Made by a program: the position numbers and the translations under genes. The notes under the pieces were generated by a model that worked only from the letters and a program-made list of their open reading frames with translations, had not been told where the DNA came from and did not search any database. Of a DNA stretch of 64,000 bases, positions 23,532 through 31,489 are shown piece by piece (position 1 is the stretch's first letter; each line of letters begins with the position of its first letter). Location: positions 62,001 to 126,000 of the forward strand of contig NZ_JABGCI010000009.1 in the NCBI RefSeq assembly GCF_019799905.1, read 5' to 3'. The DNA is from Trujillonella endophytica. Lineage in GTDB: Bacteria > Actinomycetota > Actinomycetes > Mycobacteriales > Geodermatophilaceae.

Positions 23532-24671
23532 TCAGCGGGCCGGCGTGCCGCGCTGCTCCGCCCCCGGGACCTCCGCCGGCGCGGCCGGGAGGACCTCGTC
23601 GACGAGCCCCCAGGCGAGCGCGGTCGGCGCGTCCACGCGGGAGCCGGTCAACCCCAGCCAGGCCGCCCGCCAGCGGCCGGCCCGGCGCACGATGCTCACG
23701 GTGCCGCCGGCGCCGGGGATCAGCCCCATCGCCAGCTCGGGCAGGCCGAGCCGGGTGTCCGGCGCGGCCAGCACCCGGCCGGCGAAGCAGGGCAGCTCGA
23801 AGCCGGCACCCAGGCAGGTGCCGTGCAGACGCACGGTCACGCGGTCCCGGATGCGGTGCACCACCTCGGCGACGCTGGCCGCCAGCCGGACGACGTGCGC
23901 GCGCGCCGGGTCCGGCGCCGACCCGAACTCGTCGAGGTCCCCGCCGGCCGAGAACGCCGGCCCGGCGCCGGTGACCTCGACCAGCAGGTTGCCGTCCCAC
24001 TCGGCCGGGGCGAGCGCGGCCAGCAGTGCGTCGCGCATGGCGGCGTCGACGGCGTTGCGCCGCGCCGGCCGGTCCAGCCGGACGTGCAGGACGTCGCCCA
24101 CCCGCCTCGACACCAGCCGGTGCGTGCGGTCGTCGGGCTCGCGGGCGGGCCCCCGTCCCGCCAGCCAGCGGGCGAACTCCGGGCCGGCCAGCAGGGTGGA
24201 GTAGGCGGCGGACTCCGCGCTGAGCGCGGCCGGCACCGGCAGCCCGGCGCTCTGCCGCAGCAGCCAGACGTAGCTGAGCGCCGCCAGTGGCGTCGCGGCG
24301 AACCGCTCGGTGAGGGTGCCGAGGGCCTCGGCGACGTCGGGGACGGCGATCGTCCGGGCGTCGGCGGCGCCGCGCGCGGGGGTGAGCCCGAGGTCCACGG
24401 CCTGGGCCAGCTCCCCGGGGACCCGTTCGGTGCCGGAGGCGACGGCGACCGTGCAGCGCCGGCTGCCGCGCAGGGCGGTGACGGCGCGGCGGCGGACCGA
24501 CGGCGCCAGCGCGGCGAACTCCCGCGCGTCGACGACCAGCAGCGGCTCGACCGGGCGGCCGGCCGCGTCCAGCTGCAGGGGTGGGGGCGGCATCTCGGCG
24601 AGGTCGGCGGCGCGCATCGTGGGCACGCCGGGAGGGAGCTCCCCGCGCGCACCGGGGTCGCTGACCTGCAT
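23532..24671 (-). CDS. Enoyl-CoA hydratase/isomerase family protein with long N-terminal extension
   Basis: A 379-residue protein whose last 190 residues are a crotonase fold: LHVRLDRPARRNAVDAAM, the first oxyanion-hole segment AFSAGGDLDEFG, the second in HGTCLGAGFELPCFAG and the catalytic glutamate in LGLPELAMGLIPGAGG. The first 185 residues form a second, weaker crotonase-like half (VVDAREFAALAP, AVASGTERVPGEL) lacking clear catalytic motifs, so the protein may be an internally duplicated crotonase. ATG 24671 has GGGAG nine bases upstream. It is divergent from the thiolase at 24846. Hydration, isomerisation or ring hydrolysis are all possible. Confidence 0.78.
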   Translation of the reverse strand: MQVSDPGARGELPPGVPTMRAADLAEMPPPPLQLDAAGRPVEPLLVVDAREFAALAPSVRRRAVTALRGSRRCTVAVASGTERVPGELAQAVDLGLTPARGAADARTIAVPDVAEALGTLTERFAATPLAALSYVWLLRQSAGLPVPAALSAESAAYSTLLAGPEFARWLAGRGPAREPDDRTHRLVSRRVGDVLHVRLDRPARRNAVDAAMRDALLAALAPAEWDGNLLVEVTGAGPAFSAGGDLDEFGSAPDPARAHVVRLAASVAEVVHRIRDRVTVRLHGTCLGAGFELPCFAGRVLAAPDTRLGLPELAMGLIPGAGGTVSIVRRAGRWRAAWLGLTGSRVDAPTALAWGLVDEVLPAAPAEVPGAEQRGTPAR

Positions 24672-24745
24672 GTGTCGGGCTCCCGTCGCATCGGCTGCGG
24701 AGGTGGAGGCGCCACCGGGACGCGGGACCGGTCGGAGGTGCCTCC

Positions 24746-24774
24746 TTGTTGCGTACCGTAAGGCGTTCTACATT
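24746..24774 (+). promoter_or_regulatory. Candidate promoter of the first thiolase gene
   Basis: TTGTTG (24746-24751), a 17-base spacer and TACATT (24769-24774) make a good sigma-70-type promoter, in the A+T-richest part of this divergent gap. Transcription would start near 24781, about 65 bases before the thiolase ATG at 24846. Confidence 0.55.
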
Positions 24775-24845
24775 GCGAGATGGGCCCCGGGACGTCGCCG
24801 GCTCCCACCACCTGTTCCGTCTCACCCGAGTACATCGAGGTACCC

Positions 24846-26018
24846 ATGCCCGAGGCCGTCATCGTCAGCGCAGTCCGGACCGCGATCGGGACCGCCCGCA
24901 AGGGCACCCTCGCCGACACCACGGCCGAGGAGATGAGCCAGACGGTCCTGACGGCGAGCATCGAGCGTGCCGGCCTCGACCCGCAGCTGGTCGACGACCT
25001 GGTGTGGGCCGAGTCCCTCTACGGCGGTGCCGCCGTCGGCCGGTACGCCGCCGTCGCCGCCGGGCTGGACCACGTGCCCGGCGTCGCGGTGAACCGGCAC
25101 TGCGCCGGCAGCCTGACCTCGGTCGGCATCGCCGCCGCGCAGATCCGCTCCGGCATGGACCGCGCGATCGTGGCCGGGGGCGTGCAGACCTCCTCGCTGT
25201 CGCCGAGGTTCTCCCGCCGCGTGCCGGGCACCGCCGACCAGGTCGACTCCTGGTTCCCGCCGATCGCCCCCGAGGCCCCCGACGCCCCGAGCCGGGACAT
25301 GTCCATCACCGTCGGCTGGAACACCGCCCAGGAGGCGGGGCTGACCCGTCAGGAGATGGACGCCTGGGCCTTCCGGTCGCACCAGCGGGCCGTCGAGGCC
25401 ATCGACGCCGGCCTGCTGGCCGACGAGATCGTGTCGATGAAGGCGCTGCAGAAGGACGGCAGCTACGTCGACTTCTCCGTCGACGAGCACCCCCGCCGGG
25501 ACACCACCCTGGAGAAGCTCGGCTCGCTGAAGGTCCTGCACCCGGAGATCGAGGGCTTCTCGATCACCGCCGGCAACGCCAGCGGCGTGAACGACGCCGC
25601 CGCGGCGCTGACCTTGGTCAGCGACGAGCTGGCCGCGAGCGAGGGGCTGACGCCGCTGGGCACGGTCAAGGCGTGGACGGCGACCGGCACCAACCCGCGG
25701 CGCACCGGCATGGCGCCCCTCGACGGCATCCCCAAGGTGCTGGAGAAGGCCGGCCTCTCGGTGGGCGACATCGCGCTGTGGGAGATCAACGAGGCCTTCG
25801 CCTCGGTCCCGGTCGCGGCCTGCAAGCTGCTCGGCATCGACGAGGACAAGGTGAACATCCACGGCAGCGGCTGCAGCCTCGGCCACCCGATCTCGGCCTC
25901 GGGTGCCCGCATGCTGGCCACCCTGGTCAACGACCTGCGTCGCCTGGGCGGCGGCTACGGCGTGGCCGCCATGTGCGCCGGTGGCGGCATGTCCGGCGCG
26001 GTGGTCATCGAGGTGTAG
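24846..26018 (+). CDS. Acetyl-CoA acyltransferase (thiolase)
   Basis: A 390-residue thiolase with both catalytic cysteines and the histidines: VNRHCAGSLTSVG (nucleophilic Cys), NEAFASVPVA, GCSLGHPISASGAR and MCAGGGMSG (second Cys). It would cleave a 3-ketoacyl-CoA with CoA in the final step of a beta-oxidation turn. ATG 24846 follows GAGG; upstream in-frame ATG 24780 lies at the predicted transcription start and is less likely. It has its own promoter at 24746 and a shared terminator with the convergent thioesterase. Confidence 0.92.
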   Translation: MPEAVIVSAVRTAIGTARKGTLADTTAEEMSQTVLTASIERAGLDPQLVDDLVWAESLYGGAAVGRYAAVAAGLDHVPGVAVNRHCAGSLTSVGIAAAQIRSGMDRAIVAGGVQTSSLSPRFSRRVPGTADQVDSWFPPIAPEAPDAPSRDMSITVGWNTAQEAGLTRQEMDAWAFRSHQRAVEAIDAGLLADEIVSMKALQKDGSYVDFSVDEHPRRDTTLEKLGSLKVLHPEIEGFSITAGNASGVNDAAAALTLVSDELAASEGLTPLGTVKAWTATGTNPRRTGMAPLDGIPKVLEKAGLSVGDIALWEINEAFASVPVAACKLLGIDEDKVNIHGSGCSLGHPISASGARMLATLVNDLRRLGGGYGVAAMCAGGGMSGAVVIEV

Positions 26019-26041
26019 CGCGCGGGCGCACGACTCCCGGG

Positions 26042-26085
26042 CAGCCCCCGGTGCCCTCCGCTCAGGCGGTCGGCACCGGGGGCTG
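26042..26085. terminator. Bidirectional terminator overlapping the thioesterase 3' end
   Basis: CAGCCCCCGGTGCC (26042-26055) and GGCACCGGGGGCTG (26072-26085) form a perfect 14-bp stem. The thioesterase stop codon (26062-26064) lies in the loop, so the hairpin includes its last codons. It serves the convergent thiolase too. Confidence 0.75.
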
Positions 26086-26889
26086 TCCCGTCCGGGGGGT
26101 GCGCATGAGGCCCTCCTGGACGACGGTGGCGACGAGCCGGCCCCGCAGGTCGGTGATCTGCCCCCGGTTGTAGCTGCGGCCGTGCGCGGCCGACGGCGAG
26201 ATCTGGTCGTACAGCAGCCACTCGTCGGCGCGGAACGGCCGCAGGAACCACAGCGCGTGGTCCAGCGAGGCGAACTGCGTCTCGACGTCGGCGTGCAGCG
26301 ACTTGGACGTCCCGAGCAGGTGCATGTCGCTGAGGTAGGTGAGCGCGCCGACGTGGATCGCCGGGTCGTCGGGCAGCCGGTGCCGGTAGCGGACCCACAG
26401 CAGCTGGCGCGGGCGCCCCTCGATCCGCTCGCCCTCGGGCTCGGGCACGCGGACGGCGTCCCAGTTGGGCCACTCCGCGGCGAACAGCCCGCCCAGCGAG
26501 TCGTCGTGCGGGACCTCCTCCGGCCGCGGCACCGGCGGCGCGACCTCCTGGTGCTCGGGGCCGTCGTCGCCGGCGTGGAAGGACGCCGACATCGTGAAGA
26601 TCGTCTCGCCCTCCTGGACGGCGCTGACCCGGCGCGTGCTGAAGCCGCGCCCGGTGCGCACCCGGTCCACCAGGAGCAGGGTCGGCTCCTGCGGCTGCCC
26701 CGGCCGGATGAAGTTCCCGTGCAGCGAGTGCACCTGCTGCCGCGGCTCGACGGTGGCGACCGCGGCCATCATCGACTGACCGGCCACCTGGCCGCCGAAG
26801 GTGCGGGCCATGCGGGTGGGCACCGGGTGGCCCCGGTAGACGTCGGCGTCGAGCCGCTCCACGGTCAGCACGTCCAGGATGTCGGTCAC
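26062..26889 (-). CDS. tesB: Acyl-CoA thioesterase II (TesB family)
   Basis: A 275-residue double hot-dog thioesterase. Conserved family segments are ARTFGGQVAGQSMMAA in the first hot dog, SLHGNFIRPG, RRVSAVQEGETIFTMSASFH, and SLDHALWFLRPFRADEWLLY plus RGQITDLRGRLVATVVQEGL in the second. It releases free acids from acyl-CoAs and may relieve CoA sequestration when pathway intermediates build up. GTG 26889 is preferred over GTG 26898 by spacing from TAGG. It stands alone, downstream of a TetR gene in the same direction. Confidence 0.9.
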   Translation of the reverse strand: MTDILDVLTVERLDADVYRGHPVPTRMARTFGGQVAGQSMMAAVATVEPRQQVHSLHGNFIRPGQPQEPTLLLVDRVRTGRGFSTRRVSAVQEGETIFTMSASFHAGDDGPEHQEVAPPVPRPEEVPHDDSLGGLFAAEWPNWDAVRVPEPEGERIEGRPRQLLWVRYRHRLPDDPAIHVGALTYLSDMHLLGTSKSLHADVETQFASLDHALWFLRPFRADEWLLYDQISPSAAHGRSYNRGQITDLRGRLVATVVQEGLMRTPRTGQPPVPTA

Positions 26890-26941
26890 CCGACACACCT
26901 ACCAGGCGCCGGACCCCGGGGCTCGCCCGGGGCCCCCCGGC

Positions 26942-27709
26942 TCAGCGGGCGGCCGGTGCGCCCTCTGCCGCCGAGCGGTCCCGCTGCCGCGCGGCCTGGG
27001 CGCACGGCTCGTCGGCCAGCAGGTCCTGCAGGCGTACGCGCAGCCCGCGCAGGGTGTTCTCCAGCCCGAACTCGAACTCCTCGTCCCCGGTCATCGCGAG
27101 CGGATGGGGACGGTCGAGCTGGGGGAGGACCCGCAGCCGGGGGGCCTCCTCGAAGGGCCCGGCCGCCACGTCGGCCACGGCCGCGCCGTCGTCGGCGATG
27201 CGGGCCAGCGCCGCGGAGCCGCGGGTGAAGACCGACAGGGCGGCGTAGGCGTTCATCGCCTCGTCCGGCGGGAAGCCGGCCCGGACCAGGACCTGCAGCC
27301 CGCGGTCGATCCGCTCGGCCGCCAGTCGCGTGGCCTCGGCGGTGCCCGAGCTGCGCAGCACGATGAGGTCGCACAGCAGCTCGTGCTCCCGGAACATCCG
27401 CCGCTGGTGCCGGAAGTAGGTGCGCAGGTACTCGTCCCACGGCAGGTCGTCGGGGATGTCGGTGCGCCGGTCGAACTCCGCCATCGCGCGCTCGGCGAGG
27501 GTGTCCAGCAGTTCGTCCTTGCTGCGGAAGTACCAGTAGATGCTGGTGACGCCGACGTCGAGCCGCTGCGCCAGGCGGGGCATGCTCAGCGCCTCGAGCG
27601 ACTCCTCGGACGCCAGCTCGTAGGCGCCCGACAGGATCTCCGCGGCACTGATGGAGCCCCGCGCGCGTCGCTTGCGCGGCGAGGGCTGCGGGGCGGGGGT
27701 GGACGACAC
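26942..27709 (-). CDS. TetR/AcrR family transcriptional regulator
   Basis: A 255-residue regulator. The N-terminal HTH runs from residue 18 to about 66 (ISAAEILSGAYELASEE, LAQRLDVGVTSIYWYFRSKD); the long C-terminal ligand domain (GAALARIADDG, TGDEEFEFGLENTLRGL) resembles the TetR_C-type fold and is large for the family. GTG 27709 follows a strong AAGGAGG. The basic tail before the HTH (RKRRARG) is typical. As the only TetR in the island, it is the likely repressor of some of the catabolic operons, responding to an acyl-CoA or hydrophobic substrate (inference). Candidate sites are listed at 2581-2620, 22154-22168 and 27740-27747. Confidence 0.88.
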   Translation of the reverse strand: MSSTPAPQPSPRKRRARGSISAAEILSGAYELASEESLEALSMPRLAQRLDVGVTSIYWYFRSKDELLDTLAERAMAEFDRRTDIPDDLPWDEYLRTYFRHQRRMFREHELLCDLIVLRSSGTAEATRLAAERIDRGLQVLVRAGFPPDEAMNAYAALSVFTRGSAALARIADDGAAVADVAAGPFEEAPRLRVLPQLDRPHPLAMTGDEEFEFGLENTLRGLRVRLQDLLADEPCAQAARQRDRSAAEGAPAAR

Positions 27710-27739
27710 GCCTGGCCTCCTTCCGGGGAGTGTTCCTCA

Positions 27740-27747
27740 GACTAGTC
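27740..27747 (-). promoter_or_regulatory. Small palindrome at the putative TetR promoter; divergent gap 27710-27943
   Basis: On the minus strand, TAGTCT lies 30 bases before the TetR start and fits a TAnnnT -10 box; it overlaps the palindrome GACTAGTC, a possible autoregulatory site. The rest of this 234-base gap is G+C-rich up to about 27840, then A+T-richer (27850-27890) with CATGTG repeated 31 bases apart around GTTGTCGAAACATC; this probably holds the promoter of the five-HTH gene, but no clear hexamer pair was found. Confidence 0.3.
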
Positions 27748-27943
27748 CGGGCCCCGTCCGCGCCCGCCGCCGCGCGGCCCGTCCCGGGGGCTCGTGACCT
27801 GCGCAGCAGGCTCCGCCGGCCGCTCCCGCTTCCGTTCCGGGACACCCATGTGATAGTTGTCGAAACATCTACGGTAAGCATGTGCAGAGGAGTGTCGCCG
27901 TCCCGTCGGGGGTCGTCGTCCCCTCCCGAGAGCGAGGTCTGCC

Positions 27944-29119
27944 GTGACCGCCTCCCCGTGGGCACCGCCCACCCCCGTCGTGCCGGTGCCGCACGCGCCG
28001 ACCCTCGCCGCCCACGTCCGGGAGTGGCGTGCCGCGCACGGCCTCACCCACGGCGACCTGGCCCGCCGGCTGGGAGTCGCGCGCACCACCGTCCGGAACT
28101 GGGAGCTGGGCCGGCGCCCGCAGCCGCTGCAGCTGGCCGCCCTCGCGCGGCTGTTCGGGTGGGACGACCTGACCGCCCGGGCGGTCGCGGGTGAGGACCG
28201 GGTGCGCACCGAGCGCACCTCCGGCGGGCGGCACGCCTCGCCGCTGTGCCGGGCCCGCCTCGCCGCCGGCCTGACGATGACCCAGGTGGCCAACCGGGTC
28301 GGGGTGACGCCGGCCAGCGTCTCGCGCTGGGAGAACGGCTGCCGCCGCCCCAGCCCCGGACACCGCCCGGCGCTGTCGAAGGTGCTGCGCGTCGGGTCCG
28401 AGCAGCTCGACCGGCTGCTCGAGGACACCCCGGCCGGCCGATGGGACGGCGTGGCCCTGCCCGGTCTCGGTGCGTTGCGCCTGGCCGCCGGGTGGACGCA
28501 GCGGGAGTTCGCGCTCGCCGTCGGCATCGGCTCCACCACCGCGCACCGCTGGGAGAACGGCCGCACCCGCGTCCCGGAGGACCGGGTCGAGCGGGTCGCC
28601 GAGGTCCTGGGGCTGGCGCCGGCGGAGCTGCTGGAGCGGGGCGCCACCCCGGTCGCCCGGGCGGACGCCATCCCGGCGCTGGCCCGCCTGCGCACCGCGG
28701 CCGGCATGAGCCAGCAGGAGGCGGCGCACCACGTGGGCATCAGCGTCCGGACCCTGCGCCGCTACGAGCACGGCCGCCGGCGCCCGGGGCTCGCCGCGGC
28801 CCGCGCCCTGGCGCGGTGCTACCGGCGTCCGCTGGCGGAGGTGCTGCGGGCCGGTGCCGTCCCCGTGCCGCCGATCCTCGTCCGGCGCGCCTGGGCGGCG
28901 ACGGACCTGCCCGCCGTCCTCGAGGCGCTGCGGGCGACGTCGGGCCTGTCGGCCGCGGAGCTCGGCCGCCGCCTCGGGACGACGGGGCGCCGGGTCCGCG
29001 CGTGGGAGCGGGGCCTCGCGCTGCCCGGCCGCGCGGCGTGCCAGCGGCTGGAGCTGCTGCACCAGCTGCCGCCGGACCGGCTGGCCCGGCTCGCCCGCCT
29101 GTCGGCCCCCGCGGACTGA
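27944..29119 (+). CDS. Protein of five tandem XRE-type helix-turn-helix domains
   Basis: A 391-residue protein made almost wholly of five Cro/C1-type HTH units at about residues 24-77, 100-155, 174-230, 243-298 and 322-378. Each has the pattern LRxxxGLTxxxLAxxxGVxxxTVxxWExGxRxP: for example GLTHGDLARRLGVARTTV, GLTMTQVANRVGVTPASV and GMSQQEAAHHVGISVRTL. No ligand, kinase or peptidase domain is seen. Single-HTH XRE proteins bind as dimers; five in one chain could bind an extended array or bridge sites. GTG 27944 has AGCGAGG upstream. Function unknown. Also possible: only some units still bind DNA. Confidence 0.85.
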   Translation: MTASPWAPPTPVVPVPHAPTLAAHVREWRAAHGLTHGDLARRLGVARTTVRNWELGRRPQPLQLAALARLFGWDDLTARAVAGEDRVRTERTSGGRHASPLCRARLAAGLTMTQVANRVGVTPASVSRWENGCRRPSPGHRPALSKVLRVGSEQLDRLLEDTPAGRWDGVALPGLGALRLAAGWTQREFALAVGIGSTTAHRWENGRTRVPEDRVERVAEVLGLAPAELLERGATPVARADAIPALARLRTAAGMSQQEAAHHVGISVRTLRRYEHGRRRPGLAAARALARCYRRPLAEVLRAGAVPVPPILVRRAWAATDLPAVLEALRATSGLSAAELGRRLGTTGRRVRAWERGLALPGRAACQRLELLHQLPPDRLARLARLSAPAD

Positions 29120-29141
29120 TCGCGCGAGGGCGCGGTGGTCG

Positions 29142-30164
29142 TCAGCCGGGGAGGTCGCCGGCCAGCGCGGCGACGTCCTCCAGCCCGCGCAGCGCGTCGG
29201 TGAGGTGCGTGCAGGTGCTGGTGCCGGCGAACTCCGCCCGCAGCCGCGCGCGCAGGTCGGCCACGGCGGTGCCGGTCAGCCGGCCGGCGCTGGCCGCGGC
29301 GGCCGGGCACTCCTCCCAGGGCAGCACGCGCGGCCGCGCCTCGGCGGTCAGCACCGTGCCGGTCGTGCGGTCCACCCGGGCCGAGACGTCGTACTCGTGC
29401 AGCACCGTCTCGGTGCCGGACAGCGCCGTGTACGAGTCGCGGAACATCGCGTCGACCAGGACCACGGCCGGGTCGGCGGGGTCGGCGGCGACGTCCAGGC
29501 GGCGGTGCCGGCGCATGTCCCCCGGGGCCAGCGGACCGAAGGCGTGCCAGCCCTCCGCGTCCGCCGTCCGCAGGTCCGGTGCCTCCGGCGCGCTCATCGG
29601 CGGGATCGACCCGGAGGCGCGGATGTGCACCATCATCGTGCCGTCCGAGCGCCAGCCCGAGCAGACGTCGGCGGAGGAGCCGAGGGCGGCCGCGGCACGC
29701 GACCCGGCCGGCCCGGCGGGCGCGGAACCCTCCATGAGCAGCGCGTAGCCCGAGATCAGCGAGGTCACCGGGACGTCGTCGAGCAGCAGGAACAGCGGGG
29801 AGCGCGCGGCCCGCTCGTCCGGCAGCGCCGCGTCCAGCACCGTGCGGTACCCGGACCCGGCGCGCACGTCGAGCAGCTCCGCCGTCCCGGCGCGCTCCGG
29901 GGTGCTGCGCAGCTCCGCGACCCGGCCGCCGGCGACCACGGTCGTGGTCGTGGCCTCGCGGAGCACCGTCGCGGTCCCGTCGGCGGCGGTCGCGAGGTCA
30001 CGCGCCGCACCCAGCAGGTGCACCGGGCCGCCCGGGCCCCCGGGGCGGACGATCTCGGTGGTCGCCGTCCGGCGGACCGATCCCGGTGTCCGCGCCGGCG
30101 TGCCGGACGCGGGGTCGTGCAGGCCGTGCCGCGGCCGCAGGTCCGGACTCGTCGGGACGCTCAT
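29142..30164 (-). CDS. Conserved-looking protein, possibly DUF2889-like
   Basis: A 340-residue soluble protein, without signal peptide or membrane helix. The C-terminal STCTHLTDALRGLEDVA resembles the C-terminal cysteine/histidine signature of DUF2889 proteins, and GDMRRHRRLDVAAD is a basic loop typical of that group; this assignment is tentative. The middle is rich in acidic and aromatic residues (AVVLVDAMFRDSYTAL). It lies on the opposite strand to the five-HTH gene (convergent) and 80 bases from the divergent thiolase. Expressed protein likely, role unknown. Confidence 0.7.
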   Translation of the reverse strand: MSVPTSPDLRPRHGLHDPASGTPARTPGSVRRTATTEIVRPGGPGGPVHLLGAARDLATAADGTATVLREATTTTVVAGGRVAELRSTPERAGTAELLDVRAGSGYRTVLDAALPDERAARSPLFLLLDDVPVTSLISGYALLMEGSAPAGPAGSRAAAALGSSADVCSGWRSDGTMMVHIRASGSIPPMSAPEAPDLRTADAEGWHAFGPLAPGDMRRHRRLDVAADPADPAVVLVDAMFRDSYTALSGTETVLHEYDVSARVDRTTGTVLTAEARPRVLPWEECPAAAASAGRLTGTAVADLRARLRAEFAGTSTCTHLTDALRGLEDVAALAGDLPG

Positions 30165-30244
30165 CGGTGCCTCCGCGGACCGCCGGACAGGGTCGCGGCC
30201 GACCGTACAGTGACCCTTCCGACATCTCGAAGGGGAGAACCAGC

Positions 30245-31390
30245 ATGCGTGACGCAGTGATCGTCGAGGCCGTCCGGACGCCGGTCGGCAGGCGCAAGGG
30301 CGGGCTGTCGGGCGTGCACCCGGCCGATCTGTCGGCGCACGTGCTGCGGTCGCTGGTCGAGCGCGCCGGCGTGGACCCCGCGGTGGTCGAGGACGTCATC
30401 TGGGGCTGCGTCGGCCAGGTCGGCGAGCAGACCTTCGACATCGGGCGGACCGCCGCGCTGGCCGCCGGCTGGCCGGAGACGGTCACCGGCGTGACGATCG
30501 ACCGCCAGTGCGGCTCCTCGCAGCAGTCGATCCACTTCGCGGCGGCCGGGCTGGTGGCCGGCCAGTACGACGTCGTCGTCGCCGGGGGCGTGGAGTCGAT
30601 GAGCAGGGTGCCCATGGGTGCCGCGCTCATCGACCAGGACCCCTTCGGCGAGGGCTTCATGGCGCGCTACGGCGTCTTCCCCAACCAGGGTGTGGGCGCC
30701 GAGATGATCGCGGAGAAGTGGGGCTTCACCCGCGAGCAGTGCGACGAGTTCTCGGTGGCCTCGCACGACAAGGCGGCGGCCGCCCGGGCCGACGGCCGGT
30801 TCACCGCGCAGATCGCGCCGGTGACGCTGCCCGACGGCACGGTGGTCAGCGAGGACGAGGGCATCCGCCCGGGGACGACGACCGAGGTGCTCGCCGGCCT
30901 GAAGACGGTGTTCAAGCCCGAGGGCGGCGTCATCACCGCCGGCAACTCCTCGCAGATCTCCGACGGGTCCGCGGCGCTGCTCATGACGACGGGGGACAAG
31001 GCGCGCGAGCTCGGGCTGACCCCGATCGCGCGGGTGCACACCGCCGTCCTGGCCGGCGCCGACCCGGTGATCATGCTGACCGCCCCGATCCCGGCGACGG
31101 AGAAGGCGCTGCGCCGCAGCGGCCTCTCGCTCGACGAGATCGGCGCGTTCGAGGTCAACGAGGCGTTCGCGCCGGTCCCGCTCGCGTGGCTGGCCGACGT
31201 CGGTGCCGACGCCAAGGCGCTCAACCCCAACGGTGGCGCGATCGCCCTGGGTCACCCGCTCGGCGGTTCGGGCGCCCGCATCGCCACGACGCTGCTGCAC
31301 CACATGCGCGACAACGGCATCCGCTACGGACTGCAGACGATGTGCGAGGGCGGCGGCCAGGCCAACGCCACGATCTTCGAGCTGCTCTAG
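30245..31390 (+). CDS. Acetyl-CoA acetyltransferase family protein (thiolase)
   Basis: A 381-residue thiolase: nucleophilic Cys in TIDRQCGSSQQSIHFA, NEAFAPVPLAW, GGAIALGHPLGGSGAR with the catalytic His and MCEGGGQANATIFELL with the second Cys. GGGGAG lies six bases before ATG 30245. The MSRVPMGA loop is typical of degradative thiolases. It has about the same length as the thiolase at 24846 but is clearly distinct, so the two may act on different chain lengths. It closes the catabolic island and is followed by a strong hairpin. Confidence 0.92.
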   Translation: MRDAVIVEAVRTPVGRRKGGLSGVHPADLSAHVLRSLVERAGVDPAVVEDVIWGCVGQVGEQTFDIGRTAALAAGWPETVTGVTIDRQCGSSQQSIHFAAAGLVAGQYDVVVAGGVESMSRVPMGAALIDQDPFGEGFMARYGVFPNQGVGAEMIAEKWGFTREQCDEFSVASHDKAAAARADGRFTAQIAPVTLPDGTVVSEDEGIRPGTTTEVLAGLKTVFKPEGGVITAGNSSQISDGSAALLMTTGDKARELGLTPIARVHTAVLAGADPVIMLTAPIPATEKALRRSGLSLDEIGAFEVNEAFAPVPLAWLADVGADAKALNPNGGAIALGHPLGGSGARIATTLLHHMRDNGIRYGLQTMCEGGGQANATIFELL

Positions 31391-31402
31391 CCGCCCGGGT
31401 GA

Positions 31403-31458
31403 CGTCCTCCCTCACCGCAGCGCGTCCTCCCTCACCGTCCGCGGTGCGGGAGGACGCG
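31403..31458. terminator. Terminator hairpin with a duplicated left arm
   Basis: CGCGTCCTCCC (31421-31431) pairs with GGGAGGACGCG (31448-31458), and the interior CACCG/CGGTG extends the stem. The left arm CGTCCTCCCTCACCG occurs twice in tandem (31403-31417 and 31423-31437), so two mutually exclusive hairpins can share one right arm. It follows the thiolase stop and faces the NUDIX stop. Confidence 0.65.
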
Positions 31459-31489
31459 CCATGATCAGGTGACCTGATCCCAGCCTGAC

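Noticed and set aside
1..31390. Horizontally acquired catabolic plasmid segment
   Set aside because: G+C content and codon use match the rest of the window and there are no transposases or plasmid genes.
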